A stretch of 23,967 bases of DNA, taken from Enterobacterales bacterium (lineage in GTDB: Bacteria; Pseudomonadota; Gammaproteobacteria; Enterobacterales; Succinivibrionaceae). This document shows, one piece after another, positions 15,088 to 23,966 of this stretch. The translations under genes and the position numbers were made by a program. The notes under the pieces are model-generated. The model was not told where the DNA came from. It saw nothing but the letters and a program-made list of their open reading frames with translations, and did not search any database. Numbering within the stretch: the first letter of the stretch is position 1; the number at the start of each line of letters is the position of its first letter. The DNA is taken from assembly GCA_900768635.1 (NCBI GenBank), contig CAAGDP010000069.1, forward strand, positions 1 through 23,967. The letters run 5' to 3'.

Positions 15088-17412
15088 ATGAAATCAGATA
15101 TCGAAAAAAAAATTTATAAGAAATATATTGTAGGATTATGTAAAAAGATTCTTATAATTAGCTTTTACAACTTCTTCTTTTTTAATAGATTGCCTTTTTT
15201 AACAAAGAAAAAGAATAGATATATTGCTGATTTGAAGTCATTGAATATTGACAGTAAAGGTGCATACCGAAGTTATAGAAAGATTGCTGTTAAATCCTTA
15301 TTCTTTAATAAATGTAAAAAAGCCAGACAGAAATTTAATAATATCGTTGACTTAGGCTATATTGAGTATCTAAAGTTTATTCACCCTGCTGTGTCTAGTT
15401 CAGATAATTTATCAAATTCCTTTTGTCAACGTCAGGCTCATTTGAATGAATATCCGTATAAACAGAAGATCTTGGATATTGATTTGTCAGATGTTTCTGA
15501 AAAACTTTCTTTTCCTACCTTTGTGTCTATTGATGTTTCTATTGTAATTCCTTGCTATAACAATTTTAAAATCACCATGCAGTGTTTGCGTTCAGTATTG
15601 AAGAATACTAAGAACGTTAATTATGAAGTTATTATCGCCGATGATAAATCTACAGATGAAGTTAGGAACATAACAGACTACGTAGATAATATTATCTATG
15701 TAAAAAATTCCAAAGCTAACGGATTTGTCAATAATTGCAACGCAGGAGCTGCAGTTGCCCGTGGTAAGTATTTTTATTTTTTAAATAATGATACTCAGGT
15801 ACAACCTGGTTATTTAGATTCGTTATTTAATCTAATCAATCATGATGAGAGTATAGGTATTGTTGGCTCTATGCTTGTATTTTCTGATGGAACACTGCAA
15901 GAGGCAGGTGGGCAGATCTTCCGTGATGCCAGCGGTTCTAATGTCGGAAGAGGAGCTACGAATATTGAAGATGTGGAGTTAAACTACGTCAGAGATACTG
16001 ATTACATTTCCGGTGCCGGATTGATGATTAGAGCTGATTTATTCAAAGAGCTTAATGGCTTTGATGAATTATATGCTCCGGCGTATTACGAAGATTCCGA
16101 TTTGTGCCTGCGGGTATGGTACTGGAAACAGAAAAGAGTCGTGTTTCAGCCTTTATCAAGAGTAGTTCATTTTGAAGGGCAGTCTTTTCCATCTGAACGG
16201 AAGCAACGTCTGATGGATAAGAACGGTGCTTCTTTTTTCAATAGATTCTTCAATGAACTTGCCAAGTACCATTGTTCGAGTGAATGGAATTCCTTTGTTT
16301 ATAAGGATCATTCTGTCGGAAAAAAACAAATGCTGGTTATTGACTGGAAAATATTATCACCATCATTTGATACAGGTTCCCGTGTAACATTTCAATATAT
16401 GCAATTATTCAGAAAAATGGGAATGAATGTTAAATACTATCCCATGGATGTGTATTTGGAAAAACAGGAATTTCTTACCGATATTGAGCAGTTAGGAATT
16501 GAGGTTGTTTTTGAGCAGCTTGATTTTTATTTAACCAGAAATGGTAAGTATTTTGATTATGTGTTTATAAACAGACCTGATATCACTGAGAGGTATATCA
16601 ACCTGATAAGAAGAACTACCAGAGCTTATATAATTTATCAGGGACATGATTTACATTATTTACGCAGATATAAGGAAAGAAAACGCCAGAACGATCCTAA
16701 TGCAGAAAAGATATTGCTTGATGAAAAGAAACAGGAATTTGATATTATAAGCTATACTGATTTACCTTGTTTTGTATCCAAGGATGAGACCGATTTGGTT
16801 AATAAGGCAATGCCGAAATGCCATTGTATTAGCTTACCTATTTTTATCCTAGATTCAGCCAAAATGAGTGAAATTTCCTATGATCCAAAACAACGAAAGG
16901 ACATTTGTTTTGTTGCGGGGTTCAAGCATACTCCAAATGTTGATGGTGCTCTATGGTTTGTTAAGAAGATCTTTCCAATAGTAAAAAAATCTATACCGGA
17001 TTTAAAAGTTTACTTAATTGGGTCATCTCCTACAGAAGAAATAAAAGCATTAAATTCGGATGATGTTATTGTTACGGGATATGTAACAGATGAGCGACTT
17101 AAGCGATACTATGCTGAAGTGAAGATGTCAGTCATTCCACTCAATTTTGGTGCTGGAGTAAAAGGTAAAACTGTTGAATCTGTATACAATAAGGTGCCGG
17201 TTTTGACCACTTCTATAGGTGCTGAAGGTATTGATAATTCTTCTTATACTTTAACTATTGAAGATGACGCTGAGAGATTTGCCAATATGCTTGTAAAAAT
17301 GTATCAGGATGATGAACTTTTGCAAAAGATTTCCGACCGATCTGTTGAATTCATCGAAACTCAGTATACTGAAAAAGCGGCAAGGGAAATATTCGATAAG
17401 TATGTTTTGTGA
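15088..17412 (+). CDS. Two-domain glycosyltransferase (GT2 fused to GT4)
   Basis: The protein has about 774 residues. After a basic N-terminal region with a short hydrophobic patch (about 15-35), a GT2 domain runs from about 148 to 380: VSIVIPCYNN, the ADDKSTD nucleotide-binding motif, NNDTQVQPG (DXD equivalent), and YYEDSDLCLR with the GT2 acidic catalytic region. The C-terminal half (about 415-774) is a GT-B domain of GT4 type, with FVAGFKHTPNVDG, a V-I-V-T-G-Y-V-T-D segment and the donor-binding GAGVKGKTVES. The two active sites would add two sugars in succession to the lipid-linked glycan on the cytoplasmic face; mannose from GDP-mannose is a plausible donor given the upstream genes, but this is not shown by sequence. 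I chose the ATG at 15088; an in-frame TTG three codons earlier lacks support. Confidence 0.88.
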   Translation: MKSDIEKKIYKKYIVGLCKKILIISFYNFFFFNRLPFLTKKKNRYIADLKSLNIDSKGAYRSYRKIAVKSLFFNKCKKARQKFNNIVDLGYIEYLKFIHPAVSSSDNLSNSFCQRQAHLNEYPYKQKILDIDLSDVSEKLSFPTFVSIDVSIVIPCYNNFKITMQCLRSVLKNTKNVNYEVIIADDKSTDEVRNITDYVDNIIYVKNSKANGFVNNCNAGAAVARGKYFYFLNNDTQVQPGYLDSLFNLINHDESIGIVGSMLVFSDGTLQEAGGQIFRDASGSNVGRGATNIEDVELNYVRDTDYISGAGLMIRADLFKELNGFDELYAPAYYEDSDLCLRVWYWKQKRVVFQPLSRVVHFEGQSFPSERKQRLMDKNGASFFNRFFNELAKYHCSSEWNSFVYKDHSVGKKQMLVIDWKILSPSFDTGSRVTFQYMQLFRKMGMNVKYYPMDVYLEKQEFLTDIEQLGIEVVFEQLDFYLTRNGKYFDYVFINRPDITERYINLIRRTTRAYIIYQGHDLHYLRRYKERKRQNDPNAEKILLDEKKQEFDIISYTDLPCFVSKDETDLVNKAMPKCHCISLPIFILDSAKMSEISYDPKQRKDICFVAGFKHTPNVDGALWFVKKIFPIVKKSIPDLKVYLIGSSPTEEIKALNSDDVIVTGYVTDERLKRYYAEVKMSVIPLNFGAGVKGKTVESVYNKVPVLTTSIGAEGIDNSSYTLTIEDDAERFANMLVKMYQDDELLQKISDRSVEFIETQYTEKAAREIFDKYVL

Positions 17413-17566
17413 GGGAACATCTCGTTCAGGTTAGCCGATAAGTCAGATGGCTGTTAGATCTGTATTTTTCATGGTTTCTATCTTTATGAAATTGAATACT
17501 CATTTGATAACATAATATAATCTTCTTGATGATTCAGGATAAATTTAAATTTGCTTAAAGGGATGT

Positions 17567-19069
17567 ATGAATACTAGATTATCATTGTATGAGACTTTTA
17601 TTTTATTACTTATTTTTTCATTTATCTGGTTTGCACCTGTAACTGAATTTAATGTGATTTCTGGTGATTGTATAAGCTATCTTAATTCATTTAAGGTAAG
17701 TGATAATATTTTAAAAAGGCTTTTTACGGACTTACCTAGTTTATCTATTTTTAGACCTGTTGCTGATTGTTTTATTTATCTTTGCTATAGAGTATTTAAT
17801 ACTTACTATTATGGATATTATGCTGTAAGTATTATTTTGCATGTCTCTTGTTCAATCCTGATTTATAGAATTTCAAATAGATTATTTAATTTAGATAAAG
17901 TTAAGTCTCTATTACTGACAGTGTTATTTATTACTTCAATGTATTCCTATTATGGGATAGCGACCATTACAGGAATAATGGAGCAGTTATGCTTACTTTT
18001 TAGTATTTTATTTATAGAGAATTTAATACTTTATATTCAAAATAAGCAACAAAAACATTTTATTTTATCTATTTTATATTATTTGATTATTATATTTACC
18101 CATGAACGATTTATAGTATTATTTTCTGTTTTGTTTGTCTGTGTATTATGTGATTCAGTAAGTATAAAACAAAAAATTTATCGTCTTGTTATTTCATTAT
18201 CTCCTTTACTCCTGTTTGTTTTTCTTAAAAAAATTGTCTTTGGGGGCTTGATTCTTAAAGGCACAGGCCAGATTCCAATTGCACTTGATTTTTCTCAAGT
18301 TTTTACTTTTATTTCTCGATCTTTGAAATCTATTCTAGGTTTTAATAATGGTGAACCTTGGCTATTTTCATATTTTACATACCAAAATTATAATATATAT
18401 ATGAAAATAGCTTCAATTATATCCTTATTTTTTATTTTAATTTTTATATTGTGGAAGACAGTAACTCTTGTAAAAGAGTTTAAATCAGGTTTTATTTCCT
18501 TTCATAAAGATTTAAGTATTTTGCTTATACTATTGACAGCTCTTATGGTCTCCATTCTCTCCTACTCTGTCTCAACGAGAATAGAAATGCGACAGCTATA
18601 TGTTCCTTTTACTTATTTTTTACTAATTTTATCTTTGATATTTGCTAATTATAAAAATTTGATTACGAAGTTCTTATCTTCTTTTTCTTTTGTGTTTGTC
18701 TTTATTTTGTTTTTCTCCCAAGGAGTTTCTTTTCAATCCTATATAAAAAATTTATTTTTTATTCATAGTTCGGACTATGCTAAACAAGTGTTGGATAGTG
18801 TTAAAATTTATGATAATACTAGATTATTTATCATCAATCATAATGAATTATTGTTCAGTATATCTGCTTATAGTAATGATAATATTTTTTCTATTTATTA
18901 TGATAAGCATCCTAGCGTTTTCATTTGGAATTCAAGAGATGAATTAGAAAAATTGCTATCAGAGAAAAAGTTTACAAATTATGACTACATACTTTTTCCT
19001 ATTTCTTACGATGAGATCAAGATCTGTAATTTCACCAATTATAGGAATTGCATATCTAATATTAAGTAG
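17567..19069 (+). CDS. Polytopic membrane protein of GT-C appearance
   Basis: The 500-residue protein has about ten or more membrane helices and a soluble-looking C-terminal tail (about 400-500). After TM1 an outer loop contains GDCISYLNSF, and a little further on FRPV; an acidic residue in the first loop followed by an R-P motif is common in GT-C transferases and related uncharacterised envelope glycan proteins. A second polar motif, THERF, lies between helices near residue 180. No Wzx or Wzy signature is visible, but a polymerase role cannot be excluded. AAGGG stands about 6 nt before the ATG. The gene is extremely AT-rich, more than its neighbours, pointing to separate acquisition. It lies 154 bp after the GT2/GT4 gene on the same strand, and probably finishes or extends the same glycan. 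Confidence 0.6.
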   Translation: MNTRLSLYETFILLLIFSFIWFAPVTEFNVISGDCISYLNSFKVSDNILKRLFTDLPSLSIFRPVADCFIYLCYRVFNTYYYGYYAVSIILHVSCSILIYRISNRLFNLDKVKSLLLTVLFITSMYSYYGIATITGIMEQLCLLFSILFIENLILYIQNKQQKHFILSILYYLIIIFTHERFIVLFSVLFVCVLCDSVSIKQKIYRLVISLSPLLLFVFLKKIVFGGLILKGTGQIPIALDFSQVFTFISRSLKSILGFNNGEPWLFSYFTYQNYNIYMKIASIISLFFILIFILWKTVTLVKEFKSGFISFHKDLSILLILLTALMVSILSYSVSTRIEMRQLYVPFTYFLLILSLIFANYKNLITKFLSSFSFVFVFILFFSQGVSFQSYIKNLFFIHSSDYAKQVLDSVKIYDNTRLFIINHNELLFSISAYSNDNIFSIYYDKHPSVFIWNSRDELEKLLSEKKFTNYDYILFPISYDEIKICNFTNYRNCISNIK

Positions 19070-19208
19070 AATGAAAATTCCTGTTCCTTTTTTTATGACT
19101 CAATATTATTGAAAAATATGTGGCTTTGAATAGATTTAATTAGAATTAGTTTAACGTTGGGATGTAAATTGATTGATAGAGTTCTGATACCAAATTGGAG
19201 CGTGTCAT

Positions 19209-20996
19209 ATGGAACATATTTTTAGTAACACAAATTTTAATGTTATTCAGTTGATTGAAAAGATTGATACTGGTGAGGTTGGTCTTCCTGAATTACAGAG
19301 ACCGTTCGTTTGGAAGGATTCAAAAGTTCGTGATTTATTTGATTCCATGATGCGCGGATATCCAATCGGTTATTTGATGATATGGGAATGTTCTACGCTT
19401 GAGAAAAAGAAAACTATCGGCATCGGAGCGCATAACTATGATTCTCCGAAGCAGGTGATTATTGATGGTCAGCAGAGATTAACTTCTCTTTTTGCGGTCA
19501 TGAAAGGAAAAAAGGTAATCAATGCTAAGTACGATGAGAAATCTATCGTGATTTCCTACGCACCGTTGAAAAATAAATTCGAGGTTGGTTATCAGGCAAC
19601 AAAAAATGATCCAGAATGGATCTACAACATCAGTGAGGTGTTTACTACATCAAATATTACAAAATTGATTATTAGCTTTACCAGGAAACTTGATGAATAT
19701 CGAGCTACTAAGACAGAAAAACTTAGTGATGAAGAGCAGGATTTGATTTCTGAAAATATCACTGCGCTTTCAAACCTGAAACAGTATCCCTTACCTGTTT
19801 TTGAGATAAAGGCTAATGCAGAAGAAGAGAATGTTTCAGAGATCTTTGTTCGAGTTAATTCTGGTGGAGTATCCTTAAAACAAAATGACTTTATTCTGAC
19901 CTTACTTTCGCTCTATTGGGAAGATGGACGAAAAGATATCGAAAAGTTCAGTAAGAATTCGACGAGCCCTTTAAAGAACAAAATCACATCGTATAACCAT
20001 CTTACTGAGGTTACAGCCCAGGATGTCATTCGTGTAGTTATGGCATACGCTTTTGATAGAGCACGTCTAAAGTACGGGTACAAACTACTTCGTGGAGCTG
20101 ATTTTGATAAGAAAGGAGCTGTTGATATTGGCTTGCGGAATCAACGACTTGAAGTTTTGAAAGAAAAACTCCCTGATGTTCTTGATGTGAATAACTGGCA
20201 CGAATTCTTAAAATCTATCATGAATGCTGGTTATCTATCAAGTGACCTGATCCTTTCTGGAAATGCTATATTCTACACATATGCGTTATACCTTATTGCC
20301 AAATATCGGTTCAATGCGCAATATAATCAAAACATGCATTTGACCTCTCTATGGTTCTTTTATGCATCGTTGGTATCACTTTATACCGGTTCGTTTGAAT
20401 CTGTAGTTGAGAGCCACTTAAACTTAATAAAAGGGCTTACTTCATTGGAAGAGTATAAACGATTTATCGTATCAAGGGTAGAGGAGCGGATTACAAACGA
20501 CTACTTCGATATTACACTTGTTGGATCTGATGGTTTAGCAGTGTCTGGCCGAGGCAATAATGCGTGGAATGCCTATGTAGCAGCACTGAACTTATTAAAT
20601 GCAAAAATTCTATTTTCAAAGGGTAATCTGCTCATCAGCAAAATGTTTGAACCTGGCTCAGATGGGAAGCGAAAGTCGTTGGAGAAACATCATCTTTTTC
20701 CTAAAGCTTATCTGAAGAAGATGAAATATAACGACGCAAAAATCAACCAGATGGCTAACTATGCTTTCATCGATTGGAAAGATAACAAAGAAATACTTGA
20801 TATGGCACCATCTATTTATTATCCAGTTGTTTGTGAAGGACTCTCGACCGAAACTATTCTGAGGATGGAGGATGAAAATGCACTTCCTCATGGTTGGGAA
20901 CAAATGAATTATGAAGACTTTTTGATTGAACGTAGAAAATTGATGGCAACAAAAATCAAGCAAGCATTTGAGATTTTGAAAAAAAATGCTAAATAA
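19209..20996 (+). CDS. GmrSD-type DUF262/HNH protein, probable type IV restriction-like nuclease
   Basis: The 595-residue protein has an N-terminal DUF262 (GmrS-type) domain with LPELQRPFVW (26-35), DSMMRGYPIG and the nucleotide-binding DGQQRLTSL (86-94), then an F-V-R-V-N-S-G-G segment typical of the family. The C-terminal part holds a DUF1524/HNH-like motif, EKHHLFPKAYL, with His494 and His495, and an asparagine-containing stretch near NYAFIDWKDN. In GmrSD and related proteins the DUF262 part hydrolyses nucleotides and the HNH part cleaves DNA, often phage DNA with modified bases. It is complete, with GGAG 8 nt before the ATG, and has higher GC than the preceding gene. It stands alone next to an IS element, with no methyltransferase nearby, as expected for a modification-dependent enzyme. 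Its actual target is unknown. Confidence 0.85.
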   Translation: MEHIFSNTNFNVIQLIEKIDTGEVGLPELQRPFVWKDSKVRDLFDSMMRGYPIGYLMIWECSTLEKKKTIGIGAHNYDSPKQVIIDGQQRLTSLFAVMKGKKVINAKYDEKSIVISYAPLKNKFEVGYQATKNDPEWIYNISEVFTTSNITKLIISFTRKLDEYRATKTEKLSDEEQDLISENITALSNLKQYPLPVFEIKANAEEENVSEIFVRVNSGGVSLKQNDFILTLLSLYWEDGRKDIEKFSKNSTSPLKNKITSYNHLTEVTAQDVIRVVMAYAFDRARLKYGYKLLRGADFDKKGAVDIGLRNQRLEVLKEKLPDVLDVNNWHEFLKSIMNAGYLSSDLILSGNAIFYTYALYLIAKYRFNAQYNQNMHLTSLWFFYASLVSLYTGSFESVVESHLNLIKGLTSLEEYKRFIVSRVEERITNDYFDITLVGSDGLAVSGRGNNAWNAYVAALNLLNAKILFSKGNLLISKMFEPGSDGKRKSLEKHHLFPKAYLKKMKYNDAKINQMANYAFIDWKDNKEILDMAPSIYYPVVCEGLSTETILRMEDENALPHGWEQMNYEDFLIERRKLMATKIKQAFEILKKNAK

Positions 20997-21272
20997 TTGT
21001 CCTTACTCAGAAATACGACTATTAGAAGAAAACAAAGCAATAAAAAATGTTTCAGATCTGTAGTTAAGAGAGTTTTTAAGTATGAACATAAGGATGCAAT
21101 TAATCAAATCATAATAAGTTGGATTTTCGCGATAGTCAAAGTTTAGTAGCAGGTTATTGAATTATGTAGAATAACTTAAACAGATCACTACCAACAATAA
21201 ATCGCTTAATTAAACAATTTCTTGTGTGAGTAGAGCCTTTATCAAATTACTTAACAATATAATTAGTACATG

Positions 21273-21289
21273 GTAACTATTCAGAACCC
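21273..21289 (+). repeat. Left terminal inverted repeat of the IS66 element
   Basis: GTAACTATTCAGAACCC matches the reverse complement of 23200-23216 exactly. Just inside, the left end has a run of eight C (including the last three of the repeat) before TG, where the right end has only three, suggesting slippage expansion of the C tract. Confidence 0.93.
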
Positions 21290-21627
21290 CCCCCTGCATT
21301 TAGACTAAATATGGCGGTTCTGTTGTGAATTGAAAACAATTTGTTCTTAAATTTTTTGGTGATATTGCTCACATAATGTATAAAAACAGTTTTTTTGGTT
21401 GTACAAAAAAATTATGGGTTTTAACCCCTCATAATAAGTGTTTATAGATCTGTCTTTTTTTCTTGTTAAATTTTCATGTTTTTTCAATAAATGAATCTCT
21501 ATAGATCTGTACAGCATGAAAAAAGGCATATTTAAACGATGGTAGATACGGACAAATTTTTTGAAAAAATCCCAAAAATCGTAAATGGTATAATGCATCT
21601 ATGTACTTTGAATTTAGGTGATTTACT
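21290..21627 (+). promoter_or_regulatory. IS66 leader with extended -10 promoter and ribosome-binding site
   Basis: This 338-bp untranslated stretch contains an extended -10 (TG at 21586, TATAAT at 21589-21594), and AGGTGA (21616-21621) about 6 nt before the GTG start of tnpC. The 11-bp direct repeat TATAGATCTGT occurs at 21443-21453 and 21500-21510, and TTTTTTCA and TGAAAAAA flank the second copy as a possible stem. No gene is seen here. Confidence 0.45.
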
Positions 21628-23212
21628 GTGGATTTACAAGAGATAAAGAAAATTTCTGAAGAACTGCAATCAAAGCTGGAAAAGGTTTTGGTTTCTGCAG
21701 ATCCTTCATTAGTTATCTTAGTAAAATCCCTAACTATGATGTTAAATACTCTGCTATCAATGATGGTTGCAAAAGAACAACAGAATGAGGCTTTGATAGA
21801 GCAGGTATCGACATTAACAAAAACCATTTTAGAGTTGCAGGAAACCATAAAAGATTTAAAAAGGCAGTTAGGACAAAACTCCCAAAACTCATCAAAACCG
21901 CCGTCAACAGATGGATATAAAAAGCCAAAACCAAGAAGTTTAAGAGAAAAAACAGAAAGAAAGGCAGGAGGACAGAAAGGCCATAAAGGAGCACATATGG
22001 AGATCCCTCACGATCCGGATAAGGTCGTAACCCATGTTCCTGAAAAATGTAAAAACTGTCCATTATTAGAGCAATGCAAAAATAACGGAAGCTCTTTTTC
22101 CTGCAGTGAGAAAAGATATGAAGTTAATGTAGAAATAAAAACCATCGTAACAGAGCATCAATTGCTAAGAGTAAGAAAGTGCTTATGTGGAGAAGCTCCA
22201 AAAGGGGTCAAGGGAGAATTTCCTGCAAATTTAACAGGTTATGTGCAATATGGAGATAGTTTTTCAGTAATAGCAACAATATTAAATACCTTTGGAGCTG
22301 TCAGCTATAACCGGATTGCAACAATAATAAATAATCTCACTGGATTGCATTTATCAGAAGGGACATTAACTTCAATGGTAAGCAGATGTTCATCAAAACT
22401 TGAAGTGGCACTTAATACCATTAAAGAAAAAACTTCAGGGATCTAAAATAGTGCATTTTGATGAAACAGGTGTACGTGTAGATGGTAAATTGTTTTGGGT
22501 GCATAACTCATCCACTGATAAATATACAAATCTAACCATAAATCGAAAGCGTGGCTTTGAAGGCATAGAAGATAATGGTGTATTACCAAACTTTAAAGGG
22601 ATAGCAATACACGATTTTTGGTCTGCCTATTATAAATTTGAAAATGCCAGACATGGAGCTTGTGATGTTCATATATTACGAGAGCTTAATGGCGTTATAG
22701 ATAACGAAGAAAAACAAACCTGGGCCAGTAAATTTAAAGACTATCTTACGAAATGGCTGAGAAACAAAAAAGAGTTTCAGGAAAGTAAAATAGAAAAATT
22801 TCCTCAGGAAAAAATAGATGAATTCGAAAATGAATATGACGAAATCATCCGATTAGCCGAACAGGAATTTCCTGAAATAGAGCCTTCATCAAAGAAAAAA
22901 CGAGGAAGGATAAAACAAGGAAAAGTTCGATCACTAATAATGCGCCTGAAAACTTATAAGGATGCAGTAAGTTACTACATTCGTGATTTTGACGTACCTT
23001 TTGATAATAACCAGGCAGAAAGAGATGTTAGAAATGTTAAAACAAAATCTAAAATTGCAGGCTCTTTTAGAAGTGAAAAAGGTGCAAAAGATTATCTGAG
23101 AATAATATCTTACATTAACACTGCAAAAAAGCATGGTATCGATGCATATAAAGCATTATCAGCTGCTTTTGCAGGTAACGCAGACATTATTTTTGGGCAG
23201 GGTTCTGAATAG
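21628..23212 (+). pseudogene. tnpC: IS66-family transposase TnpC, interrupted by a frameshift
   Basis: Two overlapping frames (21628-22446 and a second ending at 23212) together encode one TnpC of about 528 residues, the usual size. The first part has a leucine-rich coiled coil, the IS66 hallmark GQNSQNSSKPPSTDG, GGQKGHKGAH and a Cys cluster CKNCPLLEQC of zinc-binding type. The second part has the DDE residues in HFDETGV, IHDFWSAY and NNQAERDVR. The frame changes by one base at an A6 run (22427-22432); five A would restore a continuous protein. The start is GTG at 21628 with AGGTGA upstream. A +1 shift is needed, unlike the usual -1 programmed slippage on A-runs, so inactivation or a sequencing error is more likely than regulated recoding. 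Confidence 0.88.
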
Positions 23213-23216
23213 TTAC
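23200..23216 (-). repeat. Right terminal inverted repeat of the IS66 element
   Basis: This is the reverse complement of the left end over 17 bp. It contains the TAG stop of tnpC (23210-23212), and on the opposite strand the premature TAA (23213-23215) that ends the truncated neighbouring transposase gene. Confidence 0.93.
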
Positions 23217-23680
23217 AAAGAAATATCTTTTCCTGATTTGAGTAACTTCGAGAAAAGAAGTTGGTCCGCCATCTCAAGAGCAAAGCGATCTGCAATACAG
23301 GAATGACATAAAATCGAATACATACAGAAATCAACAATCAGATTTGCTGTTTCTATTCCCATGGTTTCATATAGGCAACGATACAAGGAATTTTTTTCAA
23401 TTATGGAAAGAACTACGGCGTACATTCCTATTCGTTTAACCGATCTTAGTTCCTTTGCTCCAGATGCTTTCTTATATTCTTCAGGATACCTCATACGAAA
23501 ATTGTGGTTCGGATACATTTTCTTAGGATCTATAGCGCGTCCAATAATAACGTGTTTGACAACGTTGAACTTCCGTACAGGGTCATACTCATTTTTATCT
23601 TTGACAAAAACACTTTGATCACTCTTTTCGATATATCCACCAGGGGGGATATCAACTACTACATTCCGGTAAATTGGCAT
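23213..23680 (-). pseudogene. 5' part of an IS4-superfamily (IS1634-like) transposase gene cut by the IS66 element
   Basis: The frame encodes 155 residues and ends two codons after it enters the IS66 right repeat, so its real 3' part is missing. The N-terminus (PPGGYIEKSDQSVFVKDKNE) and the following segment with V-K-H-V-I-I-G-R and PKKMYPNHNFRMRYPEEY resemble the opening of IS1634/IS4-like transposases, which begin with a short strand-rich region followed by I-G-K and P-N-x-x-Y/F motifs. The DDE catalytic core lies further on and is absent. The ATG at 23680 has AAGGTG 7 nt upstream and a TATAAT further up. No C-terminal half is visible on the other side of the IS66. Family assignment is from memory of the pattern and is moderate. 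Confidence 0.6.
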
Positions 23681-23718
23681 AAAATAACACCTTATAAATT
23701 AGTTGAATATCTACTAAA

Positions 23719-23724
23719 ATTATA
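23719..23724 (-). promoter_or_regulatory. Candidate -10 box for the truncated transposase gene
   Basis: TATAAT on the minus strand lies 39 bp upstream of the ATG at 23680. The expected -35 region is only A/T-rich with no good match. A ribosome-binding site AAGGTG is at 23688-23693. Confidence 0.35.
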
Positions 23725-23759
23725 CAATATTTTTCTGAAAAATAAAAGAGATAGGAACA

Positions 23760-23774
23760 CCTAGAATTTCTAGG
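23760..23774. repeat. 15-bp palindrome upstream of the truncated transposase gene
   Basis: CCTAGAA and TTCTAGG form a perfect inverted repeat around one T. It lies upstream of the transposase promoter, with a tandem ATAATGGG pair at 23787-23803 just beyond it. It may belong to the end of that insertion sequence, where hairpins often shield the gene from outside transcription. Confidence 0.45.
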
Positions 23775-23822
23775 CGTTTCAAGGGGATAATGGGTATAAT
23801 GGGAGGGTAAATAATTGTTTTT

Positions 23823-23966
23823 TTAGTAGGAATTTAGGAAAAATTTACGTCTACATCCGACCTGACATAACTCTTTATGCAGTATGTTCAAATGCTTCTT
23901 CCGTGTATTCTTGGCATTAGCGTATGCCCTCCATAAACACCTTAATTGTCGTGTGTGCTTCGGAGG
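23823..23966 (-). CDS. Possible 3' end of an unidentified gene (partial at window edge)
   Basis: On the minus strand a frame is open from the window edge for 47 codons to a TAA at 23823-23825. The peptide is strongly basic with several Cys and Trp (for example LRCLWRAYANAKNTRKKH) and has no family I recognise. Local GC is higher than in the adjacent insertion sequence remnant. It may be the C-terminus of a gene lying to the right or chance. Confidence 0.22.
   Translation of the reverse strand, partial: PPKHTRQLRCLWRAYANAKNTRKKHLNILHKELCQVGCRRKFFLNSY

Larger units (their letters stand above)
21273..23216 (+). mobile_element. IS66-family insertion sequence (single tnpC gene, frameshifted)
   Basis: The 1944-bp element is bounded by 17-bp perfect terminal inverted repeats (21273-21289 and 23200-23216). 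It carries one transposase gene related to IS66 TnpC and no tnpA or tnpB, as in the simpler IS66 subgroup. The 8 bp on each side (AGTACATG left, AAAGAAAT right) do not match, so the expected 8-bp target duplication is missing. The tnpC stop lies inside the right repeat. The right end joins a truncated minus-strand transposase gene, so this copy sits in or beside another insertion sequence. A 338-bp leader precedes tnpC. Confidence 0.93.

Noticed and set aside
23361..23764. Plus-strand frames of 85-86 codons at the right end
   Set aside because: They are opposite the better supported minus-strand transposase fragment, which has a start, ribosome-binding site and family-like motifs.
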